Of a DNA stretch of 64,000 nucleotides, positions 37,023-46,870 are shown one piece after another. This stretch comes from Hafnia psychrotolerans (GTDB taxonomy: Bacteria; Pseudomonadota; Gammaproteobacteria; Enterobacterales; Enterobacteriaceae), in NCBI RefSeq assembly GCF_014639435.1, contig NZ_BMFZ01000014.1, forward strand, positions 1-64,000. Direction: 5' to 3'. Under the pieces are notes generated by a model. It saw only the letters and a list, made by a program, of their open reading frames with translations. It searched no databases and was not told the origin of the DNA. Positions within the stretch are counted from its first letter, which is position 1; each line of letters begins with the position of its first letter. Both the position numbers and the translations under genes were made by a program.

Positions 37023-38186
37023 ATGCCTGTTTCACTTCTGGCACTGGCGTTAAGTGCGTTTGCCATCGGCACAACCGAATTTGTCATCATGGGGTTGTTG
37101 CCCAATGTGGCGAACGATTTACAGGTCAGTATTCCGCTGGCGGGCTGGCTTATCAGCGGATATGCGCTGGGCGTGGCAATCGGTGCGCCGATCATGGCGG
37201 TACTGACGGCGAAATTACCGCGCAAGAAAACCCTGCTGTTGCTGATGGTGATTTTCATATTCGGTAATCTGATGTGCGCCTTGTCTTACAGCTACGGTTT
37301 CCTGATGCTGGCGCGAGTGATCACTGCGCTGTGTCACGGTGCCTTTTTTGGCATTGGTGCCGTCGTGGCCGCCAATTTGGTGGCACCCAATCGCCGGGCT
37401 TCTGCCGTGGCGTTGATGTTCACCGGCCTGACGCTGGCGAACGTATTGGGTGTGCCACTCGGCACCGCACTCGGTCAGGCTCTGGGTTGGCGTTCGACCT
37501 TCTGGGCCGTCGCGCTTATCGGCGTCGCATCGCTGTTCGCGCTGTATAAAAATCTGCCGGATAAGAAAGAGGAAGAACCTACCGATTTACGCAAAGAGAT
37601 GGGCGCGCTGCGCGGTCTTGGCCTCTGGCTATCGTTGTCGATCACGGTATTTTTCGCCGCAGCGATGTTTGCATTGTTCACCTATATTGCCCCGATGCTC
37701 ACTGAAATTACCGGCATTTCCGAGCACGGCGTCAGTTTGACACTGTTGCTGATTGGTCTGGGTTTGACGATAGGGAATGTGGTCGGCGGGCGTTTGGCCG
37801 ATTGGCGATTAGGGGCCACTCTGACGGTGATTTTTCTGCTGATCGTGGTGTTCTCTGCGCTGTTCCGCTGGACCAGCACGAATCTGCTGACCGCTGAAGT
37901 GACGCTGTTCTTCTGGGCGATGGTCAGTTTTGCTGCTGTGCCGGCGTTGCAGATTAACGTGGTGACTTACGGTAAAAACGCGCCGAATCTGGTTTCTACC
38001 CTTAACATTGCGGCGTTTAATGTGGGTAATGCGCTAGGTGCCTGGGTCGGTGGGGCAGTGATTGCTCGGGGTCTTGGTCTGACAGCCGTGCCGCTGGCCG
38101 CTGCCAGCCTTGGCCTGGTCGGCTTTTTGTTGTGTATTGTGACATTCCGCCGCGCGGCGAAGAAAACGGTTAAAGCCGTGGCCTGA
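37023..38186 (+). CDS. ydhP: MFS transporter (DHA1, YdhP/AraJ type)
   Basis: A 387-residue major-facilitator protein with 12 predicted helices. FAIGTTEFVIMGLLP at the start, LARVITALCHGAFFGIG in helix 4 and a central basic/acidic loop (KNLPDKKEEE) match the YdhP/AraJ/SotB group of sugar or drug exporters. E. coli YdhP is nearly the same length. Substrate cannot be read from sequence. Stands alone; the preceding 200 bases are AT-rich with no clear operator. Confidence 0.82.
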   Translation: MPVSLLALALSAFAIGTTEFVIMGLLPNVANDLQVSIPLAGWLISGYALGVAIGAPIMAVLTAKLPRKKTLLLLMVIFIFGNLMCALSYSYGFLMLARVITALCHGAFFGIGAVVAANLVAPNRRASAVALMFTGLTLANVLGVPLGTALGQALGWRSTFWAVALIGVASLFALYKNLPDKKEEEPTDLRKEMGALRGLGLWLSLSITVFFAAAMFALFTYIAPMLTEITGISEHGVSLTLLLIGLGLTIGNVVGGRLADWRLGATLTVIFLLIVVFSALFRWTSTNLLTAEVTLFFWAMVSFAAVPALQINVVTYGKNAPNLVSTLNIAAFNVGNALGAWVGGAVIARGLGLTAVPLAAASLGLVGFLLCIVTFRRAAKKTVKAVA

Positions 38187-38268
38187 CCTTTACGGTGATA
38201 GCGTAGAGCCACGACTCATCGTGATATTGGATTGGAGCTCTCGCTGCTTATCGTCTATTTTTCGGATT

Positions 38269-39204
38269 CTATGACTGTTTCAGCGCATATTCCAGACGCT
38301 GCGCAAACCGCTGCGCCTGCTGATGGCAATGTTCGATGAACGTCGTCACCAGTGCCGATGCAGGCCGATGCAGCGGGCGAATCAGGCTGATGGTGAAGGG
38401 GACTGACAGGCTTAATGCTCGCACCACCATGCCGCTTTCGCCCCTCTCGACGTAATCCAGAGCAGTGAGCGGATTGACTATCGACACGCCGATGCCCTCG
38501 CGCACCATGCTGCACACCGACGCCGCACTGTGGGTTTCCATCACCAGACGACGGTTAACCTGATGCTCATTGAACAATGAATCGAACAACTGTCGGTAGC
38601 TGTCGGTGGCCGATAGGCTGATAAAATTGTGGCCAGAAAAATCCTCTGGTGTCAGACGATTTTTAGCTGCCAGCACATGCCCGGCGGGCAATACGCACAC
38701 TTCATTCAGCGTCAGTAACGGTTGCCGCTCGGTACCGGCCGGCGTATGAGTATTTTCGGTCAGCCCGAGATCGTGGCGCTGCGCCGATAACCACTCTTCC
38801 AGCAGCGGCGATTCCTGCGGCACAATGTTAAAACTGACGTCCGGGTAACGGTCCAGAAAGGGCTTGCACACCGCAGGTAACAGAGACTGACTGAACACCG
38901 GCAAACAGACAATGGAGAGCTGTGCCTGTTCAAACTGGCGGATGCCTTCTGCCGCGCTGACGATGCGGTCCAGTCCGTAATAGGATCGCTGCACTTCCTC
39001 GAACAATCTCAGTCCTTGCACGGTCGGAAAGAGGCGTCCGCGCAGGCGCTCGAAGAGTTGTAAATTCAAAAGTTTTTCGCAGCGGGCTAATTCACGGCTT
39101 ACCGTAGGCTGAGAGGTGTTGAGCAGCGCAGCGGCTTCGGTCAGATTGCCGGTGGTCATAACGGCGTGAAAAATCTCGATATGGCGCAGGGAAAGGGTGG
39201 GCAT
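38269..39204 (-). CDS. lysR: LysR, activator of lysA
   Basis: A 311-residue LTTR, founding member of the family, which activates lysA when diaminopimelate is available. HTH at 1-60 (LRHIEIFHAVMTTGNLTEAA, TSQPTVSRELARCEKLL); effector domain from ~90. It is divergent from lysA across 138 bases, the same layout as in E. coli, so its binding sites should lie at 39205-39342. Confidence 0.93.
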   Translation of the reverse strand: MPTLSLRHIEIFHAVMTTGNLTEAAALLNTSQPTVSRELARCEKLLNLQLFERLRGRLFPTVQGLRLFEEVQRSYYGLDRIVSAAEGIRQFEQAQLSIVCLPVFSQSLLPAVCKPFLDRYPDVSFNIVPQESPLLEEWLSAQRHDLGLTENTHTPAGTERQPLLTLNEVCVLPAGHVLAAKNRLTPEDFSGHNFISLSATDSYRQLFDSLFNEHQVNRRLVMETHSAASVCSMVREGIGVSIVNPLTALDYVERGESGMVVRALSLSVPFTISLIRPLHRPASALVTTFIEHCHQQAQRFAQRLEYALKQS

Positions 39205-39342
39205 CAGGCTCTCCGCAGAGGATGCTTAGCGGGCAATATCCATATCATAAATGAATAGACTGGTGCAAAGAAGATATTTTCCCGCAGTGTGTGAATCGGC
39301 GATACTCAGGTTAACTTAATTTCTCGGATCTCAGGACTTCTT

Positions 39343-40605
39343 ATGCCACGCGCCTTAAATGACACCTCCACCGCGCTGAATGCCGCCAATCTTCTGGCGC
39401 TGACACAGCAATACGGCTGCCCGGTCTGGGCCTATGACGCACAGATCATTAGCCAGCGTATTGCGCAGTTGCGCCAGTTTGATGTGATCCGTTTTGCGCA
39501 GAAGGCTTGCTCGAACATTCATATTTTGCGTCTGATGCGTGAACAGGGTGTCAAGGTGGATTCTGTGTCGCTCGGCGAGATTGAACGTGCGCTGCTGGCA
39601 GGCTTTAAACCGGGCCGTGACGCCAGCGAGATTGTCTTTACCGCTGATGTCCTGGATCAACCGACTCTCGACCGAGTGATAGAACTGGATATTCCGGTCA
39701 ACGCCGGTTCCATTGACATGCTGGGGCAAATTGGCCGCCAGAAGGCGGGACATCCGGTGTGGTTGCGCGTCAATCCGGGCTTCGGTCATGGGCACAGTCA
39801 GAAGACCAATACCGGCGGTGAAAACAGCAAACACGGGATCTGGTATGCCGATTTGTCCGCCGCGCTGGCCGAGATAGCGCGTTATGACCTGAAACTGATT
39901 GGCATTCATATGCATATCGGCTCCGGCGTGGATTATGCGCATCTTGAACAGGTGTGCGATGCTATGGCGCGTCAGGTGATTGAAATGGGCCATGATATTG
40001 AGGCTATTTCAGCCGGTGGGGGGTTGTCTATTCCTTACCGTTTCGGCGAAGAAGCCATAGATACCGCGCATTATTATGGTTTATGGAACCGCGCGCGGGA
40101 ACAGATTGCCGCGCATTTCGGTCATGACGTCCATCTGGAAATCGAACCAGGTCGTTTTCTGGTCGCCGAGGCGGGGGTGTTAGTGGCGCAGGTGCGGGCA
40201 TCGAAAAATATGGGAAGCCGTCACTTCGTGTTGTGTGATGCCGGTTTTAACGATTTGATGCGCCCGGCGATGTACGGCAGTTACCACCATATTTCGCTGC
40301 TGCCTGCCGATGGCCGGGACCTCAGTGGACAACCGCTTATTGACTCAGTGATTGCCGGCCCGTTGTGTGAGTCCGGTGATGTGTTTACGCAGGAAGCGGG
40401 CGGCGGTATTGAGACGTTCCCGTTGCCTGAAGTCCATATCGGTGATTATCTGGTGTTCCACGATACCGGCGCGTATGGCGCATCGATGTCTTCAAACTAC
40501 AACAGCCGCCCGTTACTGCCGGAAGTGCTGTTTGAAAAAGGCGAACCGCGTTTGATTCGCCGCCGTCAAACGATCGAAGAGTTACTGGCACTTGAACTGA
40601 TTTAA
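39343..40605 (+). CDS. lysA: Diaminopimelate decarboxylase
   Basis: PLP enzyme that makes lysine from meso-diaminopimelate, the last step of lysine synthesis. 420 residues, as in E. coli. The PLP lysine is K54 in RFAQKACS; HMHIGSGVDY and EPGRFLVAEAG bind cofactor phosphate and substrate; GPLCESGDVF carries the active-site Cys. Fold type III alanine-racemase barrel first, beta domain last. Regulated by the divergent LysR. Confidence 0.97.
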   Translation: MPRALNDTSTALNAANLLALTQQYGCPVWAYDAQIISQRIAQLRQFDVIRFAQKACSNIHILRLMREQGVKVDSVSLGEIERALLAGFKPGRDASEIVFTADVLDQPTLDRVIELDIPVNAGSIDMLGQIGRQKAGHPVWLRVNPGFGHGHSQKTNTGGENSKHGIWYADLSAALAEIARYDLKLIGIHMHIGSGVDYAHLEQVCDAMARQVIEMGHDIEAISAGGGLSIPYRFGEEAIDTAHYYGLWNRAREQIAAHFGHDVHLEIEPGRFLVAEAGVLVAQVRASKNMGSRHFVLCDAGFNDLMRPAMYGSYHHISLLPADGRDLSGQPLIDSVIAGPLCESGDVFTQEAGGGIETFPLPEVHIGDYLVFHDTGAYGASMSSNYNSRPLLPEVLFEKGEPRLIRRRQTIEELLALELI

Positions 40606-40802
40606 TCGGCAGGCATTCACGGGGCCTACTTTCTGTCTGATTAGGCAAAAGGCCCCGGTATGGCTGAGTACAAGAAGAATGCCCGCGAACACCGGCACAA
40701 TCCCACCACGTTCAGCGGTAGGTTAAATCACACGTCTTAAAATATCAGGCAGTATCCTTCGAGTTGCCGCCAATGCCCTGTCGCTGGCAGTATGACGGGT
40801 GT

Positions 40803-41807
40803 TTATCTCGCAGGGCCGCTCACCGAGTGTCGGCGTACTAACGTCGGGCTGAACATATGGGTTGTTTCCGGCAGCGGCTGACCTTTAGCTAAGGCGAGAG
40901 CCAGCTGTGCCGCCTGATTTGCCATTGCCACCACCGGGTAGCGAATCGTGGTCAGACGCGGGCGCAGGTAGCGGGAAATCAGCACATCATCAAAACCAAT
41001 CAGTGAGATCTCTTCCGGCACATCAATGCTGTTATCGCTTAACACCGAAAGCGCACCGGCCGCCATCGAGTCGTTGTAGCAAGTCACTGCGGTGAAGTGG
41101 CGCCCTAATCCCAGTAAATCAGCCATGGCCTGCTCGCCGCCAATTTCATCCGGTTCTCCGTAAGCGATCAGTTTGTCGTCGACGGGAATGTTGTGCTCTT
41201 TTAGGGCATCGAGATAGCCTTGCAGGCGATCTTTGGCATCAGAAATACCGTGGTTTGAACACAAAATGGCAATGCGCTGGTGGCCGCTCTGGATCAGATG
41301 ACGGGTCGCCAGCCATGAGCCGTGGCGGTCATCAAGGGCTACGCAGCGTTGTTCGAAATTAGGCAAAGTGCGGTTGACCAGCACCATACCCGGGATCTGT
41401 TGCATGAGGTTTTGCAGCTCGTCGTCAGGCAGCATTTTTGCGTGGACCACCAACGCTGCACAGCGGTGACGGATCAACTGTTCAATCGCTTGACGCTCTT
41501 TCTCGACATTGTGATAACCGTTGCCGATCAGCAGAAAATTGCCGGTAGCATAGGCCACTTGTTCCACGGCTTTTACCATGGCACCAAAGAAAGGGTCTGA
41601 GACGTCCGCGACAATCAGGCCGAGGGTTTCAGTCGATTGCTGTGCCAGCGCTCGCGCATTGGCATTAGGATGATACTGCAGATGTTGCATGGCGATCTGC
41701 ACCGCTTCTCGCGAGCTGTCACTGGCCTTGGGTGAGTGGTTAATCACGCGTGAAACCGTCGCAACGGAGACACCTGCCAGTTTTGCAACATCTTTGATGG
41801 TAGCCAT
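40803..41807 (-). CDS. galR: Galactose operon repressor GalR
   Basis: LacI-family repressor of galactose uptake and use genes, 334 residues. The ATG at 41807 gives MATIKDVAKLAGVSVATVSR, identical in form to E. coli GalR; the frame is open 35 codons further but has no family match. HTH (1-25), hinge helix (NANARALAQQ), then a periplasmic-binding-type core (60-330) with GFDDVLISRYLRPRLTTIRY. The gal genes themselves are not in the window. An operator-like site lies just upstream, which suggests autoregulation. Confidence 0.95.
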   Translation of the reverse strand: MATIKDVAKLAGVSVATVSRVINHSPKASDSSREAVQIAMQHLQYHPNANARALAQQSTETLGLIVADVSDPFFGAMVKAVEQVAYATGNFLLIGNGYHNVEKERQAIEQLIRHRCAALVVHAKMLPDDELQNLMQQIPGMVLVNRTLPNFEQRCVALDDRHGSWLATRHLIQSGHQRIAILCSNHGISDAKDRLQGYLDALKEHNIPVDDKLIAYGEPDEIGGEQAMADLLGLGRHFTAVTCYNDSMAAGALSVLSDNSIDVPEEISLIGFDDVLISRYLRPRLTTIRYPVVAMANQAAQLALALAKGQPLPETTHMFSPTLVRRHSVSGPAR

Positions 41808-41829
41808 TACACGTCCAAAGTTTGTGTGA

Positions 41830-41845
41830 GGGTAAGCGTTTACAT
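41830..41845. promoter_or_regulatory. GalR operator candidate (autoregulation)
   Basis: GGGTAAGCGTTTACAT fits the GalR/GalS consensus GTGNAANCGNTTNCAC at all positions except the second and the last. It is centred about 30 bases upstream of the galR start. Confidence 0.65.
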
Positions 41846-42071
41846 TATCAGTTTTGCGGAAAAAGCGCGGTGGGACAAGGGATGCAGATCGTAACTTTGT
41901 GATGCAAGACAATGTTTTGTGGATCAGTGGTTCAAAAGATAAGGGCTGATTAAAACCAGCTTCCTCTGTAAAACTCAGCGATTATCGATATTTGTGCTTT
42001 GAGTTACCGTCACCAGCAATGCTATTTTTAACGTTATTCACTTGCCTATAATAATCCCATCAGAGAACAAC

Positions 42072-44336
42072 ATGACAATCAAACGCTATCCGCAACTGGC
42101 TCACTGGGGAGCCTATACCGCCGTGGTGGAAGACGGGCGCTTAATCCGCTGTGAGCCTCACTCTGCGGATGCTGACCCTTCACCCTTGCTCGACTCCATC
42201 GTCCCACTGGTGTATTCCGATAAGCGCATCCGTAAACCGGCGGTGCGCCGTTCGTGGCTGCAAAAGCGAGAAAACAGCGACCGTACGCTGCGTGGTAAAG
42301 AAGATTTTGTCGAAGTGGACTGGGATCTGGCGCTGGATCTGGTGGCGGCGGAGAACAAACGTGTGCGTGATCGCTATGGTGCATCCGGTATTTTCAACGG
42401 GTCCTATGGCTGGTCTTCCGCCGGTCGTCTTCATCATGCGCGATCACTGGTGCGACGTTTTTATTTCACCGGCGGTGGCGGTGTGGATCAGCAGGGCAAC
42501 TATAGCTGGGGCTCAGCACAATTCTTCCTTCCTTATGTGATTGGCACTTTTACCCCTATGACCGGGCGTGTCACGTCATGGCCGAGCGTAGTGCACAACG
42601 CGGAGATCCTGCTGGCCTTTGGCGGCCTGGCATTGAAAAACGCTCAGGTGGCGTCCGGCGGTGCGGTGGAGCACACGCTGAAACCGGCGCTGGAGCAGTT
42701 GGCGAAGAAAGGCACGCCAGTGATTAATATCAGCCCAATGCGTGATGACTGCCCGGCCTTTCTCAATGCCGAGTGGATCCCCATCCGTCCCAATACGGAT
42801 GCCGCACTGATGATGGCGCTAGCCTTCGAAATTCAGCGTCAGGGTGCTCAGGATGATGACTTTCTCGCCAGCCACTGCGTGGGGTATCCGCAACTGGTAG
42901 CCTATCTGCAAGGCAAAACTGACGGCGTGGCAAAAACACCCGAGTGGGCGAGTCTGATCACGGGTATTCCGGCAGAGCGTATTGCTCGGTTGGCGCAGCA
43001 GTTGATTGGCGTGCGCAGCTTCATCACCTGCTCTTACTCGGTTCAGCGCGCCCATCGCGGCGAGCAACCTTACTGGATGATGATTGCCCTTTCAGCCATG
43101 CTCGGGCAGGTCGGTCTGCCAGGCGGTGGCTTCTCATTCGGCCACGGTTCGATGAATAGCGTCGGCAACCCACGTTTTGACACGCCGGGGCCAGCGGTCA
43201 GCGCTGGGCCAAATCCATCCGGTTTGTCGATCCCAGTGGCGCGTATCAGCGACATGCTGCTCAACCCCGGCCAGCCTTATCAGTTTCAGGGGGAAACGCT
43301 GAACTACCCGGATATTCATCTGGTGCACTGGTCTGGTGGTAATCCGTTCCATCACCACCAGCAGCTTAACCGGCTGGTGGAAGGGTGGCAGAAACCGGAC
43401 ACAGTGATTGTGCAAGACAATGTCTGGACACCGGCCGCCAAAATGGCGGACATCGTATTACCGGCCACCACGACACTTGAGCGTAATGATATTGGGGGTT
43501 CGTCCCGCGACCGCTTCGTGCTGGCGATGCATCAGGCGATTGCGCCTCAGCATCAGGCGCGTAATGACTTCGACATATTTGCCGATCTGGCTGAGCGTCT
43601 GGGCTACCGCGAGCCGTTCACCCAGGGCCGTGACGAAGATGCCTGGCTGCGTCATATTTACCAAAAATGTGGTGAAGCGCAAAACGGCACGGGCGTGGAG
43701 TGGCCGGATTTTGAAAGCTTCTGGGAGCGTGGCTTTGTTGAGTTGCCGATGCCGCAGAAAGATTTCGTGTTTTTCGAGGAATTTCGTAAAAGCCCGCGCG
43801 CCAATCCGCTCGGTACCCAGAGCGGAAAAATTGAACTGTTCTCTGAGAAAATCGCCAGCTACGGCTATCAGGATTTTGCAGGTCATCCTGAATGGAAGCC
43901 ACCGGTAGAGTGGCTTGGGGCTGACATCGCTAAACAATGGCCGCTGCACCTGATTTCTATTCAGCCGAAAGATCGTCTGCACAGCCAGCTGGATCAGTCC
44001 CCGTTAGCGCAGTCGAATAAAACGGCAGGCAAAGAAACGTTGATGATGCACCCTGAGGATGCGGCTGTGCGCGGGCTTCAAAATGGGGCGCTGGTGAAAG
44101 TCTCCAACGATCGCGGTAGTTGTCTGGCGGGTATATCGCTCAATGACGGGATCACCCGTGGGGTCGTATTGATGGCGACCGGTGCATGGTTTGACCCAGG
44201 CTTTGGCGGCAAATGGCAGGAGACTGAACAGGCGGGTAACCCCAACGTACTGACGCTAGATATCGGCACGTCACCACTGACCCAGGGGCCGAATGCCATG
44301 AGCTGCCTGGTGGAGGTTGCCGGTATAAACACATGA
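42072..44336 (+). CDS. Molybdopterin oxidoreductase of the BisC/TorA family
   Basis: A 754-residue enzyme of the Ser-ligated DMSO-reductase family. The ATG at 42072 is chosen over a TTG 30 bases upstream. The molybdenum ligand is the Ser within NGSYGWSSAGRLHHA; bis-MGD contacts include NYSWGSAQ, HWSGGNPFHHH and the C-terminal ALVKVSNDRGS domain. There is no Tat signal or Fe-S Cys motif, so it is cytosolic, as is biotin sulfoxide reductase BisC, and probably reduces an S- or N-oxide. It lies between galR and aas, where E. coli has no such gene. No accessory subunits nearby. Confidence 0.85.
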   Translation: MTIKRYPQLAHWGAYTAVVEDGRLIRCEPHSADADPSPLLDSIVPLVYSDKRIRKPAVRRSWLQKRENSDRTLRGKEDFVEVDWDLALDLVAAENKRVRDRYGASGIFNGSYGWSSAGRLHHARSLVRRFYFTGGGGVDQQGNYSWGSAQFFLPYVIGTFTPMTGRVTSWPSVVHNAEILLAFGGLALKNAQVASGGAVEHTLKPALEQLAKKGTPVINISPMRDDCPAFLNAEWIPIRPNTDAALMMALAFEIQRQGAQDDDFLASHCVGYPQLVAYLQGKTDGVAKTPEWASLITGIPAERIARLAQQLIGVRSFITCSYSVQRAHRGEQPYWMMIALSAMLGQVGLPGGGFSFGHGSMNSVGNPRFDTPGPAVSAGPNPSGLSIPVARISDMLLNPGQPYQFQGETLNYPDIHLVHWSGGNPFHHHQQLNRLVEGWQKPDTVIVQDNVWTPAAKMADIVLPATTTLERNDIGGSSRDRFVLAMHQAIAPQHQARNDFDIFADLAERLGYREPFTQGRDEDAWLRHIYQKCGEAQNGTGVEWPDFESFWERGFVELPMPQKDFVFFEEFRKSPRANPLGTQSGKIELFSEKIASYGYQDFAGHPEWKPPVEWLGADIAKQWPLHLISIQPKDRLHSQLDQSPLAQSNKTAGKETLMMHPEDAAVRGLQNGALVKVSNDRGSCLAGISLNDGITRGVVLMATGAWFDPGFGGKWQETEQAGNPNVLTLDIGTSPLTQGPNAMSCLVEVAGINT

Positions 44337-44472
44337 AATTTTATCGGGTGACTGTCTGATGTGTCATTAATGACTGAACTCAGACAGTTTTTCACCACTG
44401 GTTACACTTTGCGGGATTATGTTGCTATTGGCTGCTGGCAGGGAATAGGGCAAAACGGCTAAATTGAACGTC

Positions 44473-44565
44473 CCAGAGGTATTGATTGGTGAATCATCAG
44501 CGTACTCTGTATGTTGATACCGATTAAATTTGCACCAACCTACGCGGATGCGTAGGTTTTTTTTT
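44473..44565 (+). ncRNA. omrA: OmrA/OmrB-type small RNA
   Basis: About 93 nt starting CCCAGAGGTATTGATTGGTG, the conserved seed end of OmrA and OmrB, and ending in the terminator ACCTACGC-GGAT-GCGTAGGT plus nine T (44538-44565), preceded by TTGCACCA as in E. coli OmrA. It is in the same place as in E. coli, upstream of aas. A -10 like TAAATT (44461-44466) lies seven bases before the start and the -35 region is poor, as expected for an OmpR-activated promoter; GGTTACACTTTG at 44400 may be part of an OmpR site (inference). OmrA/B are Hfq-dependent and repress outer-membrane protein mRNAs. E. coli has two tandem genes; only one is seen here. Confidence 0.9.
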
Positions 44566-44704
44566 GCTTTTTTGCATCGCTAAATACGGGACTCTCCTAA
44601 ACTTTCACCTACCCGTCGTAAAATTCCTTGCTCCTATAGTATGCTGCTTCCTTAACCTTTTTCTTCTTTCAGAATCAGGAATGACTCATAAGGAGATGGC
44701 TTGG

Positions 44705-46870
44705 ATGTACAACTTTCTTTTTCAATTTTTCAGGCTGCTGTTCCGCCTGGCGTTTCGCGTTACGGTCACACCCGCCAACGCCAATTTTGATTATCCCAAA
44801 CTCCTGATCACACCGAACCATGTTTCGTTTATCGACGGCGTGCTGTTGGTGCTGTTCTTGCCGGTCAAGCCAGTGTTTGCAGTCTATTCCAGCATTACCG
44901 AGAGTGGGTATATGCAATGGTTGAAACCTTATGTCGACTTTGTGCCGCTGGATCCGACCAAGCCGATGGCGATTAAACGGTTGGTGCGCGAAGTTGAAAA
45001 GGGGCGTCCGGTGGTGGTGTTCCCTGAAGGCCGCATCACCGTCACCGGTTCACTGATGAAGATTTACGACGGCGCCGCTTTTGTGGCCGCGAAGTCACAG
45101 GCCACCGTGATACCTGTGCGTATTGACGGTGCAGAGTACACGCCGTTCGGCCGCCTGTTCGGTAGCTTCAAAATCCGCTGGTTCCCAAAAATCACGATCA
45201 ACATTTTGCCGCCACAGCAGATACCGATACCGGATGCCCCGCGCGCCCGTGAACGTCGCATACTGGCGGGACAGACGTTGCATGACATCATGATGGATGC
45301 GCGGATGAACACCCGCGAACCCGAGACGCTCTATCAGGCATTGCTGTCCGCACAGACCCGTTATGGCCGCCGTAAACCTTGTATTGCGGACATCGCTTTC
45401 AAAGAGGACAGTTATCAGGGATTGCTGAAAAAATCTCTGGGCGTGAGCCGTATTCTGCAATGCTTCACCCGTGAAGGTGAACATGTCGGGATGTTGCTGC
45501 CGAACGCCACTATTATGGCTGCAGCACTGTTCGGCGCTTCAATGCGTAACCGTATTCCGGCGCTGCTTAACTATACGTCGGGTGCCAAAGGTATCAACAG
45601 CGCGATGAAAGCGGCGAAGATTGAAACCATTATCACCTCGCGCCAGTTTTTGGAAAAAGGCAAATTAACGCATCTGCCGGAGAACGTCCCGGACGCGAAA
45701 TGGGTCTATCTGGAAGATCTAAAAGATACCGTCAGCACCAAAGATAAGCTGTGGATCCTTTTCCATCTGATCTTCCCACGCCGGGCGATGCTGCCACAAA
45801 AAGCCGACGATGCAGCGCTGGTGCTGTTTACTTCCGGTTCGGAAGGCAATCCGAAGGGCGTCGTGCATTCCCATGCCAGCCTGCTGGCCAACGTCGAGCA
45901 AATCCGCACTATTGCAGACTTCACGCCGCGCGACCGCTTTATGTCGTCGTTGCCGCTGTTTCACGCTTTTGGCCTGACCGTTGGGCTACTGACACCACTC
46001 ATTACCGGTGCGCGAGTGTTCCTCTACCCAAGCCCGCTGCATTATCGCATCGTGCCGGAGCTGGTTTACGATCAGAACTGCACCGTGCTATTTGGCACCT
46101 CGACTTTCCTCGGTCACTACGCTCGCTTCGCCCATCCGTATGATTTCGCTCGTTTGCGTTACGTGGTGGCTGGCGCCGAGAAGTTGTCTGAAAGCACCAA
46201 GCAAATCTGGCAGGACAAATTCGGTATCCGCATTTTGGAAGGCTATGGCGTGACGGAATGTGCGCCCGTCGTCTCTATCAATGTCCCTATGGCCACTAAA
46301 ATTAACACCGTGGGTCGCATTATGCCGGGTATGGAATCGCGTTTGATTGCGGTACCGGGTATTGACGTGGGGGGGCGTTTACAACTGCGCGGGCCGAATA
46401 TTATGAAAGGCTATCTGCGGGTGGAAAACCCCGGTGTACTGGAGACGCCGCAGGCCGAAAATGCTGATGGTGATATGCAAGCCGGCTGGTACGACACCGG
46501 TGATATCGTCACGCTTGATGAGCAGGGTTTCTGTGCCATTAAGGGCCGCGTGAAGCGCTTTGCGAAACTGGCCGGTGAAATGGTCTCGCTCGAAAGTGTA
46601 GAACAGCTGGCACTGAAAGCCTCGCCTGATGCTCAGCACGCCGCGACGTCGCGCAGTGACAGCAGCAAAGGTGAAGCGTTAGTGCTGTTTACCACCGATG
46701 GCGAACTGCGCCGCGATGCACTCTCCAAAGCCGCCCGCGAACTCGGGCTGCCTGAACTCACTGTGCCGCGCGATATTCGCGTGATCAAAGCGCTGCCGCT
46801 ACTCGGCAGCGGTAAACCTGACTTTGTCACCCTGCGCGAGATGGCAGAAAAACCGGAGAATGAGGCATGA
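44705..46870 (+). CDS. aas: Bifunctional 2-acylglycerophosphoethanolamine acyltransferase / acyl-ACP synthetase
   Basis: Inner-membrane enzyme that re-acylates lyso-PE brought in by LplT. 721 residues from the ATG at 44705, which AAGGAG precedes by nine bases; earlier in-frame ATGs (44681, 44696) lack this. Acyltransferase domain first (~1-200; NHVSFIDG with the HX4D motif, [12 protein letters not shown]), then an AMP-binding acyl-ACP synthetase domain (~230-720; [34 protein letters not shown]). Ends in a four-base ATGA overlap with lplT, so the two are co-translated. Confidence 0.96.
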   Translation: MYNFLFQFFRLLFRLAFRVTVTPANANFDYPKLLITPNHVSFIDGVLLVLFLPVKPVFAVYSSITESGYMQWLKPYVDFVPLDPTKPMAIKRLVREVEKGRPVVVFPEGRITVTGSLMKIYDGAAFVAAKSQATVIPVRIDGAEYTPFGRLFGSFKIRWFPKITINILPPQQIPIPDAPRARERRILAGQTLHDIMMDARMNTREPETLYQALLSAQTRYGRRKPCIADIAFKEDSYQGLLKKSLGVSRILQCFTREGEHVGMLLPNATIMAAALFGASMRNRIPALLNYTSGAKGINSAMKAAKIETIITSRQFLEKGKLTHLPENVPDAKWVYLEDLKDTVSTKDKLWILFHLIFPRRAMLPQKADDAALVLFTSGSEGNPKGVVHSHASLLANVEQIRTIADFTPRDRFMSSLPLFHAFGLTVGLLTPLITGARVFLYPSPLHYRIVPELVYDQNCTVLFGTSTFLGHYARFAHPYDFARLRYVVAGAEKLSESTKQIWQDKFGIRILEGYGVTECAPVVSINVPMATKINTVGRIMPGMESRLIAVPGIDVGGRLQLRGPNIMKGYLRVENPGVLETPQAENADGDMQAGWYDTGDIVTLDEQGFCAIKGRVKRFAKLAGEMVSLESVEQLALKASPDAQHAATSRSDSSKGEALVLFTTDGELRRDALSKAARELGLPELTVPRDIRVIKALPLLGSGKPDFVTLREMAEKPENEA

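Noticed and set aside
40606-40802. Possible small RNA between lysA and galR (GGGGCC/GGCCCC inverted repeat, 40621-40656)
   Set aside because: The loop is about 24 bases, there is no T-run and no recognisable RNA family; at most a weak lysA terminator.
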